DNA of 24,627 nt from an uncultured Anaerolineaceae bacterium (GTDB taxonomy: Bacteria > Chloroflexota > Anaerolineae > Promineifilales > Promineifilaceae). A program made the position numbers and the translations under genes. The stretch is taken from NCBI GenBank assembly GCA_937967805.1, contig CALBTC010000304.1, positions 1-24,627 of the forward strand, read 5' to 3'. The notes under the pieces are model-generated. The model was not told the origin of the DNA. It worked only from the letters and a program-made list of their open reading frames with translations, and made no database searches. Of this stretch, positions 1 to 7,582 are shown in pieces; the stretch's first letter is position 1; every line of letters begins with the position of its first letter.

Positions 1-456
1 GTCATTGCCGGGGGTTATATTTACGGGATGCCGTGGGGGCTGCTGTTTAACATTGCTTGTGTCGTGGCGGCCAGCCAGCTGGGCTTTTTACTGGCGCGCT
101 GGGCCGGACGGCCGTTAGTCCATCGCCTGGCAGACCAGGATACCATTGAAAAATGGGAAACCATTGCCGAGGAACGGGGCTTTCTCTTTTTTACCATCGC
201 CTTTGTTCTGCCGGTTTTTCCCACCGACCTGATGAACTTTGTGGCCGGACTGACGGGCATCTCCTCGCGAAAGTTTTTAGCGGCTAACTTTTTGGGCAGG
301 CTGCCCAGCGTTGTCGTGCTAACGTTGATTGGTTCACACGGTCTGGAACTGTCTAATACAGCCTGGGTGCTGCTGGCTTTGGCGGTTGCGGCCGTATACA
401 TCATCGGCCGTTTTACCATCCTGCGCATCGAAAAAAAATACCGCCCTCGCCGTTAG
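1..456 (+). CDS. VTT/DedA-like (SNARE-associated) membrane protein, 5' end missing
   Basis: The frame is open from base 1, so the true start lies outside the window and 151 residues are visible. The visible part begins within a VTT-domain-like stretch (AGGYIYGMPWG, then a hydrophobic helix leading to GFLLARWAGRPLV). It continues with the FVLPVFPTDLMNFVAGLTG segment typical of the family, and ends with a hydrophobic helix near residues 118-138 and a basic tail (KKYRPRR). VTT/TVP38 proteins are polytopic inner-membrane proteins, and some members are implicated in lipid scrambling or ion homeostasis. The substrate here is unknown. The ATG at 28 is probably internal, because residues encoded before it fit the domain. 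One ACGGCCGT octamer lies inside at 108-115. Confidence 0.8.
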   Translation, partial: VIAGGYIYGMPWGLLFNIACVVAASQLGFLLARWAGRPLVHRLADQDTIEKWETIAEERGFLFFTIAFVLPVFPTDLMNFVAGLTGISSRKFLAANFLGRLPSVVVLTLIGSHGLELSNTAWVLLALAVAAVYIIGRFTILRIEKKYRPRR

Positions 457-531
457 CTTTTCTGCTGATTGTGAGGTACGATTTCCCTGATTAGGTAACT
501 ATCTAACAATCAAGTCGTTCCCAATAAAAAA

Positions 532-603
532 ATGGAACACAGATGAACGCAGATATACACAGATTTGTTTCTTTCATCTGTGGAATCTGTGTTTATCTGT
601 GTC
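532..603. repeat. Imperfect inverted repeat built of CACAGAT words
   Basis: The left half (about 535-566) contains ACACAGATGAACGCAGAT and ACACAGATTT. The right half (about 575-603) contains the reverse-complement words ATCTGTGGAATCTGTG and TTATCTGTGT. Together they could fold into a long imperfect hairpin ahead of the carboxypeptidase gene. CACAGATGAACACAGAT-type words are common intergenic repeats in large environmental bacterial genomes; no function is assigned. Confidence 0.6.
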
Positions 604-668
604 CAAAACTCTTGTTCTTCCTTAACGGAACGGGAACAACTCTATCTTATTCTAACAGGAGCGGTTTC

Positions 669-2174
669 GTGGAAAAAAAGTACCAGGAACTCAAAAGTCG
701 TCTGCAAGAAATTAACGATCTAAACTCAGCCAACGCTCTGCTGAACTGGGACCAGAGCACCTACATGCCGCCGGGCGGCGCGGCGGCGCGTGGACGGCAG
801 CAAGCGACTATCGGACGCATTGCCCATGAAAAGTTTATCGATCCGGCCATTGGCAAGCTGCTGGACGAGCTGGCACCGTGGGCAGAGAAGCAGCCTTATG
901 ACAGTGAAGAGGCCAGCCTGATTCGGGTAACGCGGCGCAATTACGATCAATTGGTTAAGGTGCCATCACAATTGGTTGCGTCCGTTTCTGAACATGGCAC
1001 GGCGGCCTACCAGGTGTTGGCCAAAGCCCGGCCAGAAAATGATTTTGCGGCGATACGGCCGTATCTAGAAAAAACCCTCGCCTACTCCCGCCAAATTGCC
1101 AACTGCTTCCCCGGCTATGATCACATCGCCGATCCGCTGATTGACTTTGCCGACCAGGGTATGAAGGCAGAAACCGTCCGTGCCGTCTTTGCCGACTTGC
1201 GTGAGCAGCTTGTGCCGCTGGTACAGGCCATTACCGAGCAGGAACCAGCCGACGACAGTTGCCTGCACCAAACCTTTCCCGAAGATGAACAGCTCGCCTT
1301 TGGCTGGCAAATTGCCCAAGATTACGGTTACGACACCAACCGGGGCCGCCAGGACAAAACCCACCATCCCTTCATGACCAAGTTTTCCCTGGGCGATGTG
1401 CGCATTACCACCCGGACCAAAGAAAACGACTTGAGCGAAGCGCTGTTCAGCACCCTGCACGAGACGGGACACGCCCTCTACGAGCAAGGGATCGACATGT
1501 CGCTGGAAGCCACACCGCTGGCCGGTGGCACTTCGGCTGGCGTGCACGAAAGCCAATCTCGCCTATGGGAAAATCTGGTGGGGCGCAGCCGCGGCTTCTG
1601 GGAACATTATTACCCCAGACTGCAAGCCACCTTCCCCGACCAGCTCAATAACGTGTCACTAGACACCTTTTACGCGGCCATCAACAAAGTGCAGCGCTCG
1701 CTCATCCGCACCGATGCTGACGAGGTGACTTACAACCTGCATGTGATGATTCGTTTTGACCTGGAGCTGGCGCTGCTGGAAGGCGCGCTGGAAGTGAAAG
1801 ATTTACCCGAGGCGTGGCACGGTCGTTACCAATCCGACCTCGGCATCCAGGCACCGGGCGATACAAACGGCGTGTTGCAAGATGTGCACTGGTATGCGGG
1901 CATCATCGGCGGCGCCTTCCAGGTTTACACGTTGGGTAACATCATGTCTGCCCTGTTCTACAACGAAGCCGTCAACGCCCATCCCGACATTCCTGGCCAG
2001 ATTCGGCAGGGCCAATTTAACACGCTGCACACCTGGCTCAAGGACAACATCTACAGCCACGGCAGCAAATTCACCGCCAACGAGCTAATCGAGCGGATCA
2101 CCGGTGGCCCCTTAACCATCGATCCGTATATCGCCTATCTCAAGCAAAAATTTGGTGAGCTGTACGATTTGTAA
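669..2174 (+). CDS. M32-family metallocarboxypeptidase (carboxypeptidase Taq type)
   Basis: A cytoplasmic zinc carboxypeptidase that removes C-terminal residues from peptides, of about 500 residues, which is the usual length of family M32. The sequence has the M32 N-terminal signature (ALLNWDQSTYMPPGG), the zinc-binding HETGH motif inside LHETGHALYEQG, and the following GVHESQSRLWENLVGRS block, whose Glu is the expected third ligand. The C-terminal GDTNGVLQDVHWYAG stretch is also family-typical. The frame stays open upstream to an ATG at 543, but that extension is encoded by the CACAGAT repeat and is not conserved-looking. A GTG at 669 follows AGGA at 657-660 with an 8-nt gap and gives the family N terminus (VEKKYQELKSR), so it is chosen as the start. 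The gene appears monocistronic. Confidence 0.93.
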   Translation: MEKKYQELKSRLQEINDLNSANALLNWDQSTYMPPGGAAARGRQQATIGRIAHEKFIDPAIGKLLDELAPWAEKQPYDSEEASLIRVTRRNYDQLVKVPSQLVASVSEHGTAAYQVLAKARPENDFAAIRPYLEKTLAYSRQIANCFPGYDHIADPLIDFADQGMKAETVRAVFADLREQLVPLVQAITEQEPADDSCLHQTFPEDEQLAFGWQIAQDYGYDTNRGRQDKTHHPFMTKFSLGDVRITTRTKENDLSEALFSTLHETGHALYEQGIDMSLEATPLAGGTSAGVHESQSRLWENLVGRSRGFWEHYYPRLQATFPDQLNNVSLDTFYAAINKVQRSLIRTDADEVTYNLHVMIRFDLELALLEGALEVKDLPEAWHGRYQSDLGIQAPGDTNGVLQDVHWYAGIIGGAFQVYTLGNIMSALFYNEAVNAHPDIPGQIRQGQFNTLHTWLKDNIYSHGSKFTANELIERITGGPLTIDPYIAYLKQKFGELYDL

Positions 2175-2195
2175 ATCGAGAGTCCAGGCACATGG

Positions 2196-2215
2196 ATTCC
2201 CGCCTTCGCGGGAAT
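2196..2215. repeat. Dispersed hairpin, GGATTCC type, copy 1
   Basis: The arms ATTCCCGC (2196-2203) and GCGGGAAT (2208-2215) close a CTTC tetraloop, and the repeat continues with GACAC. A second copy lies at 3184-3203. The GGATTCCCGCC...GGGAATGAC sequence is a widespread intergenic repeat in many bacteria. Here it lies 21 nt after the carboxypeptidase stop codon and could protect or trim the mRNA 3' end. Confidence 0.7.
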
Positions 2216-2276
2216 GACACATGGCCCGGTTATTTTCTCAAAGAGCAACGAGATTGCACTGATCTTGCAAGACAAG

Positions 2277-2308
2277 CAAAAACCGGCACAAATGTGTCGG
2301 TTTTTTTG
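2277..2308 (+). terminator. Intrinsic terminator after the carboxypeptidase gene
   Basis: The stem AACCGGCAC / GTGTCGGTT (one G-T pair) has a short AAAT loop and is followed by a run of T residues at 2301-2307. It lies about 100 nt after the M32 stop codon and should end that transcript before the lipoprotein gene. Confidence 0.75.
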
Positions 2309-2366
2309 TGCCAAATTCCCCAATGCCACAACTTCAGCCGAAGTATGCCGTACAGCTTTGCATGAG

Positions 2367-2386
2367 GTCAGGCAGTGGTGCCTGAC
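2367..2386. repeat. Perfect 8-bp hairpin in the leader of the lipoprotein gene
   Basis: GTCAGGCA and TGCCTGAC form a perfect stem around a GTGG loop, 31 nt ahead of the lipoprotein ATG. The downstream tract is AT-rich (TCAATTATTTTATTTT), so it may act as a terminator, as a leader structure, or simply be a dispersed repeat. Confidence 0.5.
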
Positions 2387-2417
2387 TCAATTATTTTATT
2401 TTCTTGAGGTGAAACAG

Positions 2418-3140
2418 ATGAAAAAATACAAAACACTTTTAATGCTGCCGCTGCTGCTACTGCTAATCGGTTGCATTGAACGCGTTGCGGTGGGTCCCAC
2501 TTTAACAGACAGTCAAACAGTAGAACTAGGCGATATTGACTCCGTTGAGGTAGACATTCAAATGGGCGTCGGCGAGCTGGACATTGCCGGCGGCTCGGCC
2601 AATTTGATGGATGCGGAATTTACCTACAACATCGAAGATTGGCGCCCTGAAGTGCTCTTTGAGCAGCGCGGCTCCCGTGGTGAACTGACAGTCTCCCAGC
2701 CCGAAGGTGAAATCACCGGCATTCCCGATGACCACATCGAGTACCGCTGGCAGGTTATCCTGTACGATGACATTCCCATGGATATGGATGTTGATTTAGG
2801 CGTCGGCGAAAGCGACTTGAACCTGAGTGGGCTCGATCTAGAAAGTCTGGTTGTGGATACAGGCGTGGGTGAAGCCACGATTGATCTCACCGGTGATTGG
2901 CAAGAAAGCTTCGATGTGCGCATCAACGGCGGCGTGGGTGAAACCATTGTTTATCTGCCGGAAAACGTAGGCTTGCGCCTGGAAGCGGACACCGGTATTG
3001 GTTCGCTGGTGGTAAATGGCTTGCAAAGAGATGGTGATTCCAACGTGTATACGAACGCTGCTTATGGCGAATCTGAGGTAAACATTACATTGGACATTAA
3101 TGGGGGGATTGGTGAAATTACGGTGCAGGTCGGCCGTTAA
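2418..3140 (+). CDS. Toast-rack (LiaF-like/DUF2154) lipoprotein
   Basis: The 240-residue product begins with a lipoprotein signal: MKKYKT, a Leu-rich helix, then lipobox LIGC with the lipidated Cys at residue 19. The rest is a right-handed-beta-type repeat region marked by recurrent Gly-Val/Ile-Gly-Glu turns (MGVGELDI, LGVGESDL, TGVGEATI, GGVGETIV, TGIGSLVV, GGIGEITV), as in the toast-rack N-terminal domain linked to LiaF-type cell-envelope proteins. The frame is open upstream to 2214, but the ATG at 2418 is preceded by GAGGTG at 2405-2410 and gives a proper signal peptide. It is probably anchored on the outer face of the cytoplasmic membrane. A role in envelope stress or adhesion is inferred only from the domain. 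It is flanked by two copies of the GGATTCC hairpin. Confidence 0.82.
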   Translation: MKKYKTLLMLPLLLLLIGCIERVAVGPTLTDSQTVELGDIDSVEVDIQMGVGELDIAGGSANLMDAEFTYNIEDWRPEVLFEQRGSRGELTVSQPEGEITGIPDDHIEYRWQVILYDDIPMDMDVDLGVGESDLNLSGLDLESLVVDTGVGEATIDLTGDWQESFDVRINGGVGETIVYLPENVGLRLEADTGIGSLVVNGLQRDGDSNVYTNAAYGESEVNITLDINGGIGEITVQVGR

Positions 3141-3183
3141 TCATCTGTATCCCGGCACAAAGCATCAAAACCGATGGTTCTGG

Positions 3184-3203
3184 ATTCCTGCCTGCGCAGG
3201 AAT
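3184..3203. repeat. Dispersed hairpin, GGATTCC type, copy 2
   Basis: The arms ATTCCTGC (3184-3191) and GCAGGAAT (3196-3203) are followed by GACAC. Compared with copy 1 at 2196-2215, both arms changed together (CCC/GGG to CCT/AGG), so pairing is kept. It lies between the converging lipoprotein and LON-domain genes. Confidence 0.7.
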
Positions 3204-3241
3204 GACACTTTTTAGCCTTAACCGTCTGCTTTGGGGCTTTT

Positions 3242-3883
3242 TTAGTTCACAGAAAAGTTGCCCATATCCTGTTTGGGAAACTTCTTGAGAAGATCGATCT
3301 CGTGCCGGTACTGATTGGTAAGAAAGTTCAGCGCATTGGACACTTTTTTAGCTTCCAGCAGGGACTGCTTGGTCTCCAGCGAGACTTGCAGCAGTGAAGC
3401 AGCCATGTGATTGAGCGCCTCTGGTTCGGTGGGCACCTGGGTGGGGTCAAATTCAATGTTGTCGGCCAGGGAGGTAAGCGTGGTGAGGTAGTTCAGCACC
3501 AGCGGATGCAGATCGTTGGCCGCAGCTTGCAAAGGCTCTGTTTTTTCGGGCAGGTAAGGCAGCCGCTCTACCTCCCCCACCAGGTAAGGCCTGTGATGTT
3601 TGAACGACAACACGCGGAACCGCTCCTGTCCGATGGTCATGATGAGGAGACGGCCGTCTTCCAACTGTTCCATCTGCGTAATCGTCACCATGCACCCTAC
3701 CTCATAGGGAACAACGGCTTCATCCCCCTCGGGCCTGCCTCGTTTAATGAGCAAAATACCAAACGGCGATTTTGCATCGATGCAATAGCGCACCATTTCC
3801 AGGTAGCGCGGCTCAAAAATATGCAGCGGCATCGGCCAGCCGGGGAAAAGTACGGTGTTGAGGGGAAACAATGGGATTTCCAT
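3242..3883 (-). CDS. LON substrate-binding (Lon N-terminal, PUA-like) domain protein
   Basis: This 213-residue protein consists of the LON N-terminal domain without the AAA or protease parts. It begins MEIPLFPLNTVLFPG, has the PLHIFEPRYLEMV block, then FGILLI, VGCMVTITQMEQLEDGR and ERFRV, and ends in a helical tail (NFLTNQYRHEIDLLKKFP). Such stand-alone proteins are widespread and are thought to bind substrates or partners, but their role is poorly known. The frame extends 8 codons further to 3907. The Met at 3883 is preferred because it is the family start and because an ideal -10 box lies immediately upstream and overlaps the next upstream ATG. No Shine-Dalgarno sequence is visible, which fits a leaderless mRNA. 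Confidence 0.88.
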   Translation of the reverse strand: MEIPLFPLNTVLFPGWPMPLHIFEPRYLEMVRYCIDAKSPFGILLIKRGRPEGDEAVVPYEVGCMVTITQMEQLEDGRLLIMTIGQERFRVLSFKHHRPYLVGEVERLPYLPEKTEPLQAAANDLHPLVLNYLTTLTSLADNIEFDPTQVPTEPEALNHMAASLLQVSLETKQSLLEAKKVSNALNFLTNQYRHEIDLLKKFPKQDMGNFSVN

Positions 3884-3890
3884 GTGCCCC

Positions 3891-3917
3891 ATTATACACA
3901 ATCTCACTGTTTGTCAG
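3891..3917 (-). promoter_or_regulatory. Promoter giving a leaderless LON-domain mRNA
   Basis: On the minus strand TATAAT (3891-3896) is followed by exactly 7 nt before the ATG, so initiation would fall at or next to the start codon. A CTGACA element at 3912-3917 is a possible -35, although the 15-bp spacer is short. The same -35 hexamer occurs in the kamA promoter. Confidence 0.55.
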
Positions 3918-3952
3918 GGGGATTTCATCTTTCGTTTAACAAGAATCTGGTA

Positions 3953-5098
3953 CTACGCCTGGCTTTGCCGCTCGCGAGTAATGACGAAGGATTCGTCTAA
4001 AAACCAGAGGCCGCCGTTGCGCTGCAACACCTCACGAGTCACCTCCAGATATTTGCCGCTGTTGAGCACCGGATTGAGGCGCTCATCATCCATCTGGGCC
4101 ACGTAAACGGCCGCATTCCACGCCGCCAGCAAATTAGAGGTGCCAATCTGGCTGGTCTCGCCGGGCAGCGAGTGCAGTTGGTAGGTAAAGAGGGAGCGTT
4201 CGTCTGAACAAATGTCAAAATTAAGGTCAGGATGGCTCTGGCCAAGCGACTGGCGCAGCGCCCGGATCAGCACGTGCCGCGGCGTCCAGAACGGGTCTTC
4301 GTCCGGCCAGATTTTGCGAATGATCTCCATGCCGGGATCATGCCCGGTTGATTGCACCACCACCATGCGCCCGCCCGGCGCCAGGGCGGTGGCCAGCGGC
4401 GCCAGGACGTATTTCACCTTTTTTTCGGCCGTTTGCCGGGCCCGGTAAGGTTGGGCGGCGATGATCAAATCGTATTCGCCCGGCAGTGGACCCGGCTTGG
4501 GAATGGTGGAATCGAGAATGAATTTATGGTCCTCACGATAGAGCACGACGACAGACGGCCGTACATACAGCGGATTGCCCGTTTTAGGGCTATTGCGCGT
4601 TTGCCACCCCTCTGCCAGCTCGGTCTGCAACCCTTTGATCTGATTATCGAAGTCGTAGGCCGTATTGCCCTGCAGCGGCATATCTAGCCAGTTGATAGCG
4701 GCCTGCATTTCCGGCTGGCGTGGCTGCAGCCAGGGCGCCTCCGAATAATACATGTTGGTCAGCACCACCACGGTCAGCGGATGTTCAATAAAGCGCTCCG
4801 CCAGCTTGTTTAGCCCCAGCCGGGCATCCTCCACGCTGGTTTCTTTGGCCACAATCAAAAAGGGCACGGTAGGGAAGCGGCGATGCAGATTTTGCATCAC
4901 GCGCATCAGCACGGTGCCATCCCCCATGCCGGCATCAAACAAACGAAAGTTGGGCGGCGTGGGATGGATTTGGTCCAGCTCCATGCCGACCCGTTCAGCC
5001 ACAACCCATTTTTCGCTGGTGGTGGTGACAAATAGCAGATATTTTTCCCGGTTATCAAAGAAGCGGAAATGTTCAGGCTGTTCGTTTTGGTTGGACAT
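3953..5098 (-). CDS. SAM-dependent methyltransferase-like protein, specific function unknown
   Basis: The 381-residue protein has a Rossmann-type SAM-binding loop (FRLFDAGMGDGTVLMRVM) near residues 51-68, followed by alternating strand/helix segments. A late methyltransferase-like stretch, ALAPGGRMVVVQSTG, lies around residue 240. It matches no named methyltransferase family I can identify with confidence, and the C-terminal 120 residues are not recognised. No good Shine-Dalgarno sequence precedes the ATG at 5098; the upstream 140 nt are filled with GCAAAG repeats. The nearest neighbour on the same strand, 69 nt downstream, is the LON-domain gene, but that gene has its own promoter. Confidence 0.6.
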   Translation of the reverse strand: MSNQNEQPEHFRFFDNREKYLLFVTTTSEKWVVAERVGMELDQIHPTPPNFRLFDAGMGDGTVLMRVMQNLHRRFPTVPFLIVAKETSVEDARLGLNKLAERFIEHPLTVVVLTNMYYSEAPWLQPRQPEMQAAINWLDMPLQGNTAYDFDNQIKGLQTELAEGWQTRNSPKTGNPLYVRPSVVVLYREDHKFILDSTIPKPGPLPGEYDLIIAAQPYRARQTAEKKVKYVLAPLATALAPGGRMVVVQSTGHDPGMEIIRKIWPDEDPFWTPRHVLIRALRQSLGQSHPDLNFDICSDERSLFTYQLHSLPGETSQIGTSNLLAAWNAAVYVAQMDDERLNPVLNSGKYLEVTREVLQRNGGLWFLDESFVITRERQSQA

Positions 5099-5117
5099 AT
5101 TTATTATTGCGTGTGAG

Positions 5118-5238
5118 ATTTGCGAACCGCAAAGGACGCAAAGAGCGCAAAGGGCGCAAAGTTTTTTACATTAAAATGATCTTTGCGTTCCCTCGACGCT
5201 GCTCGGGACATGTCTCTGCGTGCTTCTTTGCGGTTAAG
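5118..5238. repeat. GCAAAG word repeat forming an imperfect inverted repeat
   Basis: The left part reads AACCGCAAAGGACGCAAAG and then two more GCAAAG units. The right part (5178-5238) has the opposite-strand words TCTTTGCGTTC and TTCTTTGCGGTTAAG. This is a familiar intergenic repeat style in Chloroflexota- and Planctomycetota-like genomes. It fills the space between the convergent ends of no genes: the methyltransferase start and the iclR stop both border it on the minus strand. Confidence 0.65.
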
Positions 5239-6013
5239 GTTTATAGCCAAGTTTTGTCGAGATTCTTTGCGCTGTTTCCTTTACCAGAATGCCCATCTCC
5301 GGCACGCGGTCCGGGGTGAAACGGATGGCAGGCGCGCCCAGGCTAATGGCGGCGACGACCTGGCCATCATGGTTGAACAACGGTGCACCCACGACAATCA
5401 ACCCTTCTTCCAGACATTCTTCTACAAAAGAGTAGCCCCGGTCGCGGGTGCAGACGAGTTCCTGGCGCAGAACGGCCGTATCCGTAATCGTCTTTGGCGT
5501 AAGGGCAAGCAACGGGCCTTTCAGCACCGCATCTACCTGCTTCTCCGGCAAATAGGCCAGCATGGCAATGCCGGTTGAGGTGGCATACATCGGCCAGCGC
5601 GTCCCCAGCGACTGCGAACTGCCCACCAGATGGTTACCGATCACCTCGTCGATGATCAAAACATGGTCTTCGCCTGACATGATTTCCAGGGTCGCTGTTT
5701 CACCAGAGATGGCCGCCATTTGCTCTAGCTCCGGCTTGGCCAGCGAGCGTAGATCGTTGCTGCGCAGGGCACGCCCGCCCAACACTACAATTTCCGGGCC
5801 CAACGTGTACGTATCAGCAAACGGCCGTCTGGCGACCATGCCTTCACTTTCCAAAGCGGTAAGCAAGCGGTAGGCGGTTGTTTTGTTTAGCCCTACCTCT
5901 TGGGCCAGCTCCGCCAGGCTCCACTCGCGATGCTCATCATCAAACACCTTCAGGAGCGACATCGCCCGCAAAACAGATTGGGTGCCAGGATATGGCTGCG
6001 TTTTTGTTTTCAT
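5234..6013 (-). CDS. IclR-family transcriptional regulator
   Basis: The 259-residue protein has the two IclR domains. An N-terminal winged helix-turn-helix spans about residues 15-70 (SVLRAMSLLKVF, then SLAELAQEVGLNKTTAYRLL with its recognition helix). A C-terminal GAF-like effector domain includes GTRWPMYATSTGIAMLAYLP and GYSFVEECLEEGLIVVGAPL. IclR proteins are usually local repressors or activators that respond to a small metabolite. It lies 77 nt downstream of kamA on the same strand. Half-sites resembling IclR-family operators follow the kamA promoter, so autoregulation of a kamA-iclR transcript is likely. The effector is unknown; lysine or beta-lysine would be the first guess. Confidence 0.93.
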   Translation of the reverse strand: MKTKTQPYPGTQSVLRAMSLLKVFDDEHREWSLAELAQEVGLNKTTAYRLLTALESEGMVARRPFADTYTLGPEIVVLGGRALRSNDLRSLAKPELEQMAAISGETATLEIMSGEDHVLIIDEVIGNHLVGSSQSLGTRWPMYATSTGIAMLAYLPEKQVDAVLKGPLLALTPKTITDTAVLRQELVCTRDRGYSFVEECLEEGLIVVGAPLFNHDGQVVAAISLGAPAIRFTPDRVPEMGILVKETAQRISTKLGYKP

Positions 6014-6032
6014 AGGTGGGAGATTGGTGATT

Positions 6033-6074
6033 GGAGATTAGAGATTGAAAAAAAATCTCCACTCTCTAATCTCC
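6033..6074. repeat. 12-bp inverted repeat between kamA and the iclR-type gene
   Basis: GGAGATTAGAGA (6033-6044) and TCTCTAATCTCC (6063-6074) are perfect complements around an 18-nt loop rich in A. No T-run follows on the minus strand, so it is more likely an intercistronic mRNA structure or dispersed repeat than a terminator. Next to it lies a CTCTTTTCACTTTTTACTTT tract that resembles the one at 19508-19549. Confidence 0.5.
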
Positions 6075-6090
6075 ACTCTCTTTTCACTTT

Positions 6091-7521
6091 TTACTTTTCA
6101 CTCTCTTCTTCATCAACATCCACCCCATTCCCCTCTTTCAACTGTGGCGCAACGGGAATGTTGTTCGTGTCGATGCTGCCCACGCCCAGCGGCGTCCATT
6201 TTTGGGCAATCTCACCGCTGCGCAGGCGATGTTCCGCGCCGCCCCGGGCATGGGTATTGGCGAACCCTTCCGGCTCGATGCTCATGCGCTGCCCTTGCAG
6301 CAGGCCGTGAATCCCTTCCTGGCCCGGTTCCGGGCGCGGCGCAATAAGCGCCTCCTGCGGCTTGATGGCGTCGGGATCGTAATCCAGCGGCTCCTGGTAG
6401 GTGGTGATAAACCCTTCAAAGTTGCGCAGCACCACCTTGCCCGGCGATTGGGAAACGATGTAGTTAGGCTGGACCGGAATCTTGCCGCCGCCGCCGGGGG
6501 CATCGACCACGTAGGTGGGCACAGCGTAACCGGAGGTGTGGCCGCGCAGCCCTTCAATGATTTCGATGCCCTTGCTGACGGTGGTGCGCAGATGGCCGGA
6601 ACCTTCGACGAGGTCGCATTGGTAGAGGTAATACGGCCGTACCCGAATCTTCACCAAATCATGCACCAATTTGCGCTGGATGTGGACCGAATCGTTGATG
6701 CCCGCCAGCAGCACGCTCTGGTTGCCCAGCGGCACACCGGCGCGCGCCAGGCGATCGCAGGCCGCCGCCAGTTCCGGCGTAATTTCCTTGGGATGGTTGA
6801 CGTGAATGTTCAGCCAGAACGGGTGATACTTGCTCACCATCTCGCAAAACTGCTCATCGACGCGCATGGGCAAGAAGACCGGCACGCGCGAACCGATGCG
6901 AATGATTTCTACGTGCGGAATAGCGCGCAGGCGGCCTAAAATCATGTCCACCAGCTTGGGCGCCAGCACCATCGGGTCGCCGCCGGAGAGCAGCACGTCG
7001 CGAATTTGCGGATTGTTCTCAATGTATTCAATTTGCGCGTCGAATTCGGCGCGACTGAACGTTTGCGTGGGATCGCCAACGATGCGGCTGCGGGTGCAGT
7101 AGCGGCAGTAGCTGGCGCATTGGGTGGTAATGAGCATCAGCACCCGGTCCGGATAGCGGTGGACCAGGCCCGGCACGGGCGAATGTTTATCTTCCGCCAG
7201 TGAATCTTCCATCATCGATTGGAAGGGCACCATTTCGGCGTCGGTGGGGATGACCTGCTTGCGCACGGGGCAGTTGGGGTCATCGGGATCGATGAGGCTG
7301 GCAAAATAAGGCGTGATATCCACGCGAAACAGCCCATTGGTGCTCAAAGCTTTGCGCTCCGATTCGGTGAGATTAATCACCTTGCCCAACTCTTCTACCG
7401 TATTGAGGCGATGGCTCATCTGCCAGCGCCAATCCATCCATTTTTCATCCGGCACATCGTGCCAGTAAGGGGCACGTGTGAAAATTTCTTCAGTTATCGG
7501 TTTTGCTTCTTTAACAGCCAT
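6091..7521 (-). CDS. kamA: Lysine 2,3-aminomutase (radical SAM, PLP-dependent)
   Basis: The enzyme interconverts L-lysine and L-beta-lysine using a [4Fe-4S] cluster, SAM and pyridoxal phosphate. The cluster motif is C135-x3-C139-x2-C142 (TTQCASYCRYCTRSR). The PLP lysine is K347 in DAPGGGGKIP. Asp303 (QCDL) and Asp340 (VVDAPG) match, in motif and in 37-residue spacing, the two Asp residues (D293, D330) that hold the lysine epsilon-amino group in the clostridial enzyme. This favours lysine over glutamate as substrate. The 476-residue length and the MSIEPEG tail resemble the longer Bacillus-type enzyme. The start is supported by GAGGAGC ahead of the ATG at 7521. No other lysine-fermentation gene or beta-lysine acetyltransferase gene is visible nearby, so the end use (catabolism or osmolyte) is open. 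Confidence 0.93.
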   Translation of the reverse strand: MAVKEAKPITEEIFTRAPYWHDVPDEKWMDWRWQMSHRLNTVEELGKVINLTESERKALSTNGLFRVDITPYFASLIDPDDPNCPVRKQVIPTDAEMVPFQSMMEDSLAEDKHSPVPGLVHRYPDRVLMLITTQCASYCRYCTRSRIVGDPTQTFSRAEFDAQIEYIENNPQIRDVLLSGGDPMVLAPKLVDMILGRLRAIPHVEIIRIGSRVPVFLPMRVDEQFCEMVSKYHPFWLNIHVNHPKEITPELAAACDRLARAGVPLGNQSVLLAGINDSVHIQRKLVHDLVKIRVRPYYLYQCDLVEGSGHLRTTVSKGIEIIEGLRGHTSGYAVPTYVVDAPGGGGKIPVQPNYIVSQSPGKVVLRNFEGFITTYQEPLDYDPDAIKPQEALIAPRPEPGQEGIHGLLQGQRMSIEPEGFANTHARGGAEHRLRSGEIAQKWTPLGVGSIDTNNIPVAPQLKEGNGVDVDEEESEK

Positions 7522-7540
7522 AGTTGTTGCTCCTCTTGCG

Positions 7541-7572
7541 TTTCACAATGTGAAATGCTGTTTCATTTTTCA
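7541..7572 (-). promoter_or_regulatory. Probable IclR-type operator: half-sites at 10-bp steps
   Basis: TTTCA at 7541, TGAAA at 7551 and TTTCA at 7561 are spaced exactly one helical turn apart, and a further TTTCA lies at 7568. The TGAAA-N5-TTTCA unit (7551-7565) closely resembles known KdgR/IclR-family operators. The array lies between the kamA transcription start and its Shine-Dalgarno sequence, a position suited to repression by the product of the downstream iclR-type gene. Confidence 0.55.
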
Positions 7573-7582
7573 TAGCCGCAGA

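Noticed and set aside
543..668. ATG at 543 as the carboxypeptidase start
   Set aside because: The added residues are translated from the CACAGAT repeat and precede a good ribosome binding site for the GTG at 669.
1065..1556. Long minus-strand open frame inside the carboxypeptidase gene
   Set aside because: It is antisense to the HETGH-containing M32 coding region, has no domain-like sequence and no ribosome binding site.
6202..6939. 245-codon plus-strand open frame opposite kamA
   Set aside because: kamA shows all catalytic motifs over this range; the opposite product has no recognisable domain.
6091..7521. EpmB (EF-P lysine aminomutase) as the identity of the radical SAM protein
   Set aside because: The length, the two substrate Asp residues and the MSIEPEG tail fit the free-lysine KamA type; EpmB proteins are shorter and usually lie near efp or epmA.
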